Positions 60,318-64,000 of a stretch of DNA of 64,000 nucleotides are shown here, one piece after another. Position 1 is the stretch's first letter. Each line of letters opens with the position of its first letter. The position numbers and the translations under genes are program-made. The stretch spans positions 51,451,501-51,515,500 of the forward strand of contig CM068587.1 in assembly GCA_035048485.1 (NCBI GenBank). The letters are read 5' to 3'. A model generated the notes under the pieces. The model did no database searches, had not been told where the DNA came from, and saw nothing but the letters and a program-made list of their open reading frames with translations. This DNA comes from Pteria penguin. Taxonomy: Eukaryota > Mollusca > Bivalvia > Pterioida > Pteriidae.

Positions 60318-60560
60318 ACATACAAAAATATCCGATTGTACTGCAGTTACAATACCGATTTAGGACGGTCATTTAAAGTAACAAACGTCTCTCAATTGGT
60401 GTGTTTAACCGGTTTACGGACGCCCACTTCCCCACTCTCCACAAAAGAAACACAATCAAAGGACACAAATATAAAAATTTATAAGCAATCTCCCATAAAA
60501 AGAACAAATATCAACAGGTTTCTCAAGAAGAGAGGACATAAAACTTTTCAAACAAAAGAT
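60318..60560 (-). repeat. RT-A 3' end
   Basis: TACCGATTTAGGACGGTC, GGTGTGTTTAACCGGTTTAC and a CAAAGGACACAAATA block match the RT-A 3' region in minus orientation. An RT motif B relic lies just upstream of it (60625-60780), with the rest of the coding region deleted. Confidence 0.8.
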
Positions 60561-60624
60561 TTATAGAAAAGTATGTTAGTGACAAAAATAAAATACATAA
60601 GAATTTTTATAAAGTTAGCGCAAT

Positions 60625-60780
60625 TAGCACCCACTTGAGTCCCAGCAATTTGTTGAAAAATCTTGCCATTAGATTTGACATAAATATTGTATATAAGTAA
60701 GATGATGGTATTACATACATTACTTTAAGTCCAATATTTGTAAGAATCATTATAGAGTGTTGGAGTTAAATCAAGAGAGG
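60625..60780 (-). pseudogene. RT motif B relic
   Basis: The minus strand reads YNIYVKSNGKIFQQIAGTQV then GANCANF, matching IFVVFGGKVFQQIVDIPMGT then NCAPLL of the 24.5 kb copy. The downstream palm and C-terminus are missing; 3' end sequence follows within about 65 bp. Confidence 0.65.
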
Positions 60781-61369
60781 TATGTATTTGACTCTGTATG
60801 AAAACAAGTGAACGAGAGTCAATATTGTTTTAATCAAATTATGTGGTAGAGATATTCAAGGTAGAATAATGAAGTATAGAGATCAAAGTAGCTTGAGAAC
60901 TTAGTACAAGAATTCGTAACAATTGCTTAAATACCATAGTAGTTGGCGTTATGTCACTTTGGATTACTTCTTCAATATGTCAAACGTGCCTCTAAATGCT
61001 CATAGTTCACATGTTAATACCTCCTTGCTGAGAATGATTTATTCCATATTCGATTATTATTGATAATCAGTGAATCAATTTTCGACAATTATCCAGAAGA
61101 GATTATTGCCAATTTCAAAACAGTACCTGAAACAGTCATCTTCTGACGTAAAACTTTCTCAAACGGTTGGCCCTTTTGTACTATTCTACTATTTTATTTT
61201 TTGAATTCGCCTACAGTTGAATGTTTGTTACTCCAAACGCTATGGTCCAAAAAGTAAACTCCCCCTGATATTTTAACAGTGAACTCTAATTTAGAAATCT
61301 GACTGTCCCCTTACTTCATACTGGTATACATATTCTTTGATTATACTTCTGTTAAATTTAGTGTATGGT

Positions 61370-61510
61370 AAAGTGGGCCCATGGACCGGTAAATTCCACA
61401 TGAAAAATTAAAAACATAACGGGTCTACGTTCTGTTATAAAGGAGTGGCTAGGTTATACTAGGCATAATTTTATGTTCAAATGACCGTCCTATGTCGGTA
61501 CCACACCTAT
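61370..61510 (+). repeat. RT-A 3' end, short copy
   Basis: AAGTGGGCCCATGGACCGGT and, about 100 bp later, GACCGTCCTATGTCGGTACC correspond to the last two conserved blocks of the RT-A 3' region. Confidence 0.65.
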
Positions 61511-61783
61511 TGGATATATTATGATGTAATAATTGTTTTCACATTATTCAAAATGATGAGGATAATTGACTCTGTACTGAAATTTTCCACCTACTGATTT
61601 AATTCTATCGAATTCAAATAATAGTATATATATATACATGTGATTTTCAATATTTAATTATATTCAATAATACAACAGATTATACACAGCATATAAATAT
61701 ATTTATAAAATTATGTTCTGTTCCGTAAGATAGAGCTTTAATATTACCCAAATCTCTATTACAGATAAAAGAAAAAATAATAA

Positions 61784-61879
61784 TGCCCCGGGTGAGGATC
61801 GAACTCACGACCTTCAGATTGCTCAAGAGACTTTACTGTGATTATGAGACTGACGCGCTACCTACTGCGCTACCGAGGC
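61784..61879 (-). tRNA. tRNA-Met (CAT), elongator type, with 23-nt intron
   Basis: The exon sequence is identical to 56888-56977. The intron after the base following the anticodon is 23 nt and starts ATCACA and ends GAGCA, as in the other two genes. On the minus strand a TTTTTT terminator lies a few bases downstream (complement of 61772-61777). The flank TAACAA precedes the gene as in the other copies. Confidence 0.93.
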
Positions 61880-62349
61880 CTTGTTAGTAGTTTTTATTCA
61901 ATTATCTTTGTCGTTTTCTTGAACCTTGTCAAGGTGAATTAGGTATTTCTTTCTTTATTGTAATCATAAATAAAGATATTCGATATCACGGACCCCTTAC
62001 AGAATCAGAGACCGTTTACACCGGCTAACTAGTACAACTCATGGTCATATTAAATTGAAACTTTATAACGGTAGTCACAGTTGGTAAAAGTCGGGAGTAG
62101 TGTAAATTGTTTTATATTGTATTTTCTCAATACTTACGATTTACGAAGGACTGTAATCAAATAGCATAGTCAATATCAGTCAGACAACGCTTTATAAGCG
62201 TATAGAAGGCCTTTATAGCCTCTGTAAAATTTGCAGAATGTAGATTTCAAACGGGGTTTTATACTCATACTTGTGATATTAACTTTTTACTCAGTAGCTT
62301 TTCCTATAAATGAAATCCCCATAGTATGAAGAGTATATGGCATATCGGA

Positions 62350-62570
62350 TCGGTTGAGACATACAGACTCCATATGTACCATAAATGTTAAATCAAAATG
62401 TTTTTCCAATTGCTTTTTCTGCCTACACGTTTTGCATTTATTCAGGTTCGTATTGATAAATAATTAAATCGGCTAGTAAAATGCACAATTGTGTTGATAG
62501 GAATACCTAAGGTTTGTTGGAATACTTGGTGACCGAAAACATCATATATATTTTTTTTAGTCACACCCGC
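62350..62570 (-). pseudogene. RT-B-like relic around motif B
   Basis: The minus strand reads VFGHQVFQQTLGIPINTIVH, matching VFGGKVFQQIVDIPMGTNCA. In another frame it reads NKCKTCRQKKQLEKHFDLTF then MVHME, in the place of QSLLSQGKQQLALGFNFTYR. It is highly decayed; the xDD motif is lost. Confidence 0.5.
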
Positions 62571-62861
62571 CGTGATTACATACAGACATTATTGTATTGT
62601 ACTGTATTACTTACATACAGACAAAACAAAAATAATTCAGCTTTTAGTAATTTTCAGTACTTCTTTAGAGAGTGTAATGGCCATATCTAGGAAAATTAAA
62701 TGAAACAGTTCTTTATTTCTTATCAGAGTGCTTGAATTTCGAATCACGATCGTTTTAACACAAGCGTGTGCGGATATCCGCACAGAAGAAAGAAAAGTTA
62801 CTGAGTCACCACATTTAATGTAATGATACGAAAAAACACATAAGAAAATCACCAAATTATT

Positions 62862-63085
62862 TGAATATAGTGCAATAGCGATACCGACTTAGGACATTCA
62901 TTTAATATGACAATAGTCAATCAATTGGTGCGGTCAACCGGTTTACGGGCCCACCTTCCCACTCACCGAAACAGCAGAATAATCACACACTTTTTAAAAT
63001 ATAAATATTCCTCCATATAGAGATCAAGGATCAATAAGTGTCTCAAGTTGCAAGGTAATAAGAATATATAAACACGTATGGTAAT
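62862..63085 (-). repeat. RT-A 3' end, 5'-truncated copy
   Basis: GATACCGACTTAGGACATTC, GTCAACCGGTTTACGGGCCC, ACCTTCCCACTCACCG and a TATTCCTCCATATAGAGATC block match the RT-A 3' region in minus orientation without coding sequence. Confidence 0.8.
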
Positions 63086-63229
63086 GCAAAAAAAAAAATT
63101 ATAGTAAAAAATAAAATAGAATAAAGAAAAAGACAATAACACCTTCGCATGTATGTATTATGGCAGGAAGGCAAATCACAATGCCGACATTTCCTGATGT
63201 TGATGCATATTTTTTAAAGTAAAATTGTA

Positions 63230-63325
63230 TGCCCCGGGTGAGGATCGAACTCACGACCTTCAGATTGCTCAAGAGACTGTTTTGTGATTATGAGACTGAC
63301 GCGCTACCTACTGCGCTACCGAGGC
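63230..63325 (-). tRNA. tRNA-Met (CAT), elongator type, with 23-nt intron
   Basis: The exons are identical to the other two genes. The 23-nt intron differs from the 61.8 kb copy at a few central positions (ATCACAAAACAGTCTC in place of ATCACAGTAAAGTCTC). A TTTT downstream on the minus strand (complement of 63221-63224) can serve as terminator. Its closeness (1.35 kb) and intron similarity to the 61.8 kb gene suggest a local duplication. Confidence 0.93.
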
Positions 63326-64000
63326 CTTGTTAAAGGAGCGTTTTAGCAAATTATCATTTCCATTTTCTTTTATCCAAGTATGTTTTAAATTTTTTATTTG
63401 TTAGTATGAATGACGCAATTTCCTGCCAAAGAAATGTTAGCCCACATATAACTTGACAAGAAACATTGAATTACAAAACACGAAAAAGGAATGTTAAAAA
63501 CACTTCTAAGCGTAAAAAAGGATTTATATTCTATTTATATATGTATATTAAATGTACAAATCTAAAGGTCTTATGCTGCCTTTTGTTTATGATTTTGTAC
63601 TTGATCAGATGATTCATGGAACCATTGTATTATAGGTATCTATTTACTTATATTTTTCATTCATTTATGCAGTATGCAATGCATTAATCTGGTATGCAAT
63701 TCTTGTAACCCAAGAAACATTTGGTCCGCTGGAAATGACACCAACCAAATAATACACAAAGTATATAACTTTAGAGTTAGTCATATAGAAAGTGAAATAG
63801 TTACATAGCGGCGAAGTCATTGAATTCTTCCATGTTGCAGAAATTTCTCATATCAGGAATTCGTTACTTGGTCGTAAATAAAGATATATAAAAAAGAGAA
63901 AAGTTTTATCACATTTGTGTTAATATATTACTAATTCGCTGAGAGGAATTTCAGTTAAAGAAGTAGAGTCAAACCTTTAGAGAAAAGGATATGGTAACCG
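63326..64000. other. No gene recognised
   Basis: AT-rich spacer to the end of the window. Confidence 0.5.

Overview
The window looks like intergenic or intronic DNA from a mollusc, most likely a bivalve. It is AT-rich, has very long AAT, AT, AG and AAC microsatellites, carries tRNA-derived SINEs with a V-type core domain, and holds many decayed copies of reverse-transcriptase (RT) elements of a kind I recall as abundant in bivalve genomes. I find no convincing intact host protein-coding gene. The best host coding candidate is a possible 3'-terminal exon on the minus strand near 32.1-32.25 kb. The only host genes I call with confidence are three elongator tRNA-Met genes, each with a short intron.

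The recognisable content is dominated by two related RT families, named here RT-A and RT-B. RT-B has fingers motif IPKMHK, motif A DFSTLYTT, motif B PMGTNCAPL and motif C RYIDD. Copies lie at 1.6-2.4, 24.5-25.7, 26.7-28.6, 47.7-49.15 and 52.3-53.1 kb, the last intermediate between the families, with a weak relic at 62.3-62.6 kb. RT-A has motif C RYLDD and a C-terminal block with YGDLVYKLR. Copies lie at 15.9-16.6, 16.66-17.8, 22.8-23.95, 36.1-37.0 and 39.6-40.9 kb, plus a motif B relic at 60.6-60.8 kb. Both families look like Penelope-related or similar retroelements, but I cannot fix the class without a tree. RT-A leaves many 5'-truncated copies that keep only a conserved 3' end: 12.5, 31.1, 59.5, 60.3, 61.4 and 62.9 kb. 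A separate 3'-region repeat (called R3 here) recurs at 4.3, 15.7, 19.4, 26.3, 32.3, 41.0, 43.5, 49.2, 49.5 and 52.5 kb.

Other mobile DNA: a Penelope-like element with a GIY-YIG endonuclease (44.4-45.7 kb, minus), broken by deletion and frameshifts; a Tc1-like transposase (42.5-43.3 kb); a mariner transposase relic (34.06-35.2 kb) split by a SINE with a 13-bp target duplication; a MITE with target duplication (37.0 kb); the C-terminus of a LINE (47.2-47.6 kb, minus); and SINEs at 1.8, 15.0, 15.4, 29.3 (decayed), 31.4, 34.7 and 59.1 kb. A ~31-bp minisatellite at 38.9-41.6 kb is split by two retroelement fragments.

The most interesting non-coding signal is a set of dispersed hammerhead-ribozyme-like motifs. 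A CTGAAGA or CTGTTGA box, a small hairpin with GACA/TGTC arms and a GAAA box recur in order at 14.0, 29.7, 30.7 and 32.8 kb, with weaker relatives at 14.3, 43.9, 54.6, 55.9 and 60.2 kb. They resemble the ribozymes known in Penelope-like and related bivalve retroelements. All copies seen carry core mutations or damaged stems.

The elements do not form a working pathway. They are layers of insertion: SINEs inside dead transposases, retroelement tails inside dead RT frames, and microsatellites grown inside RT sequence.
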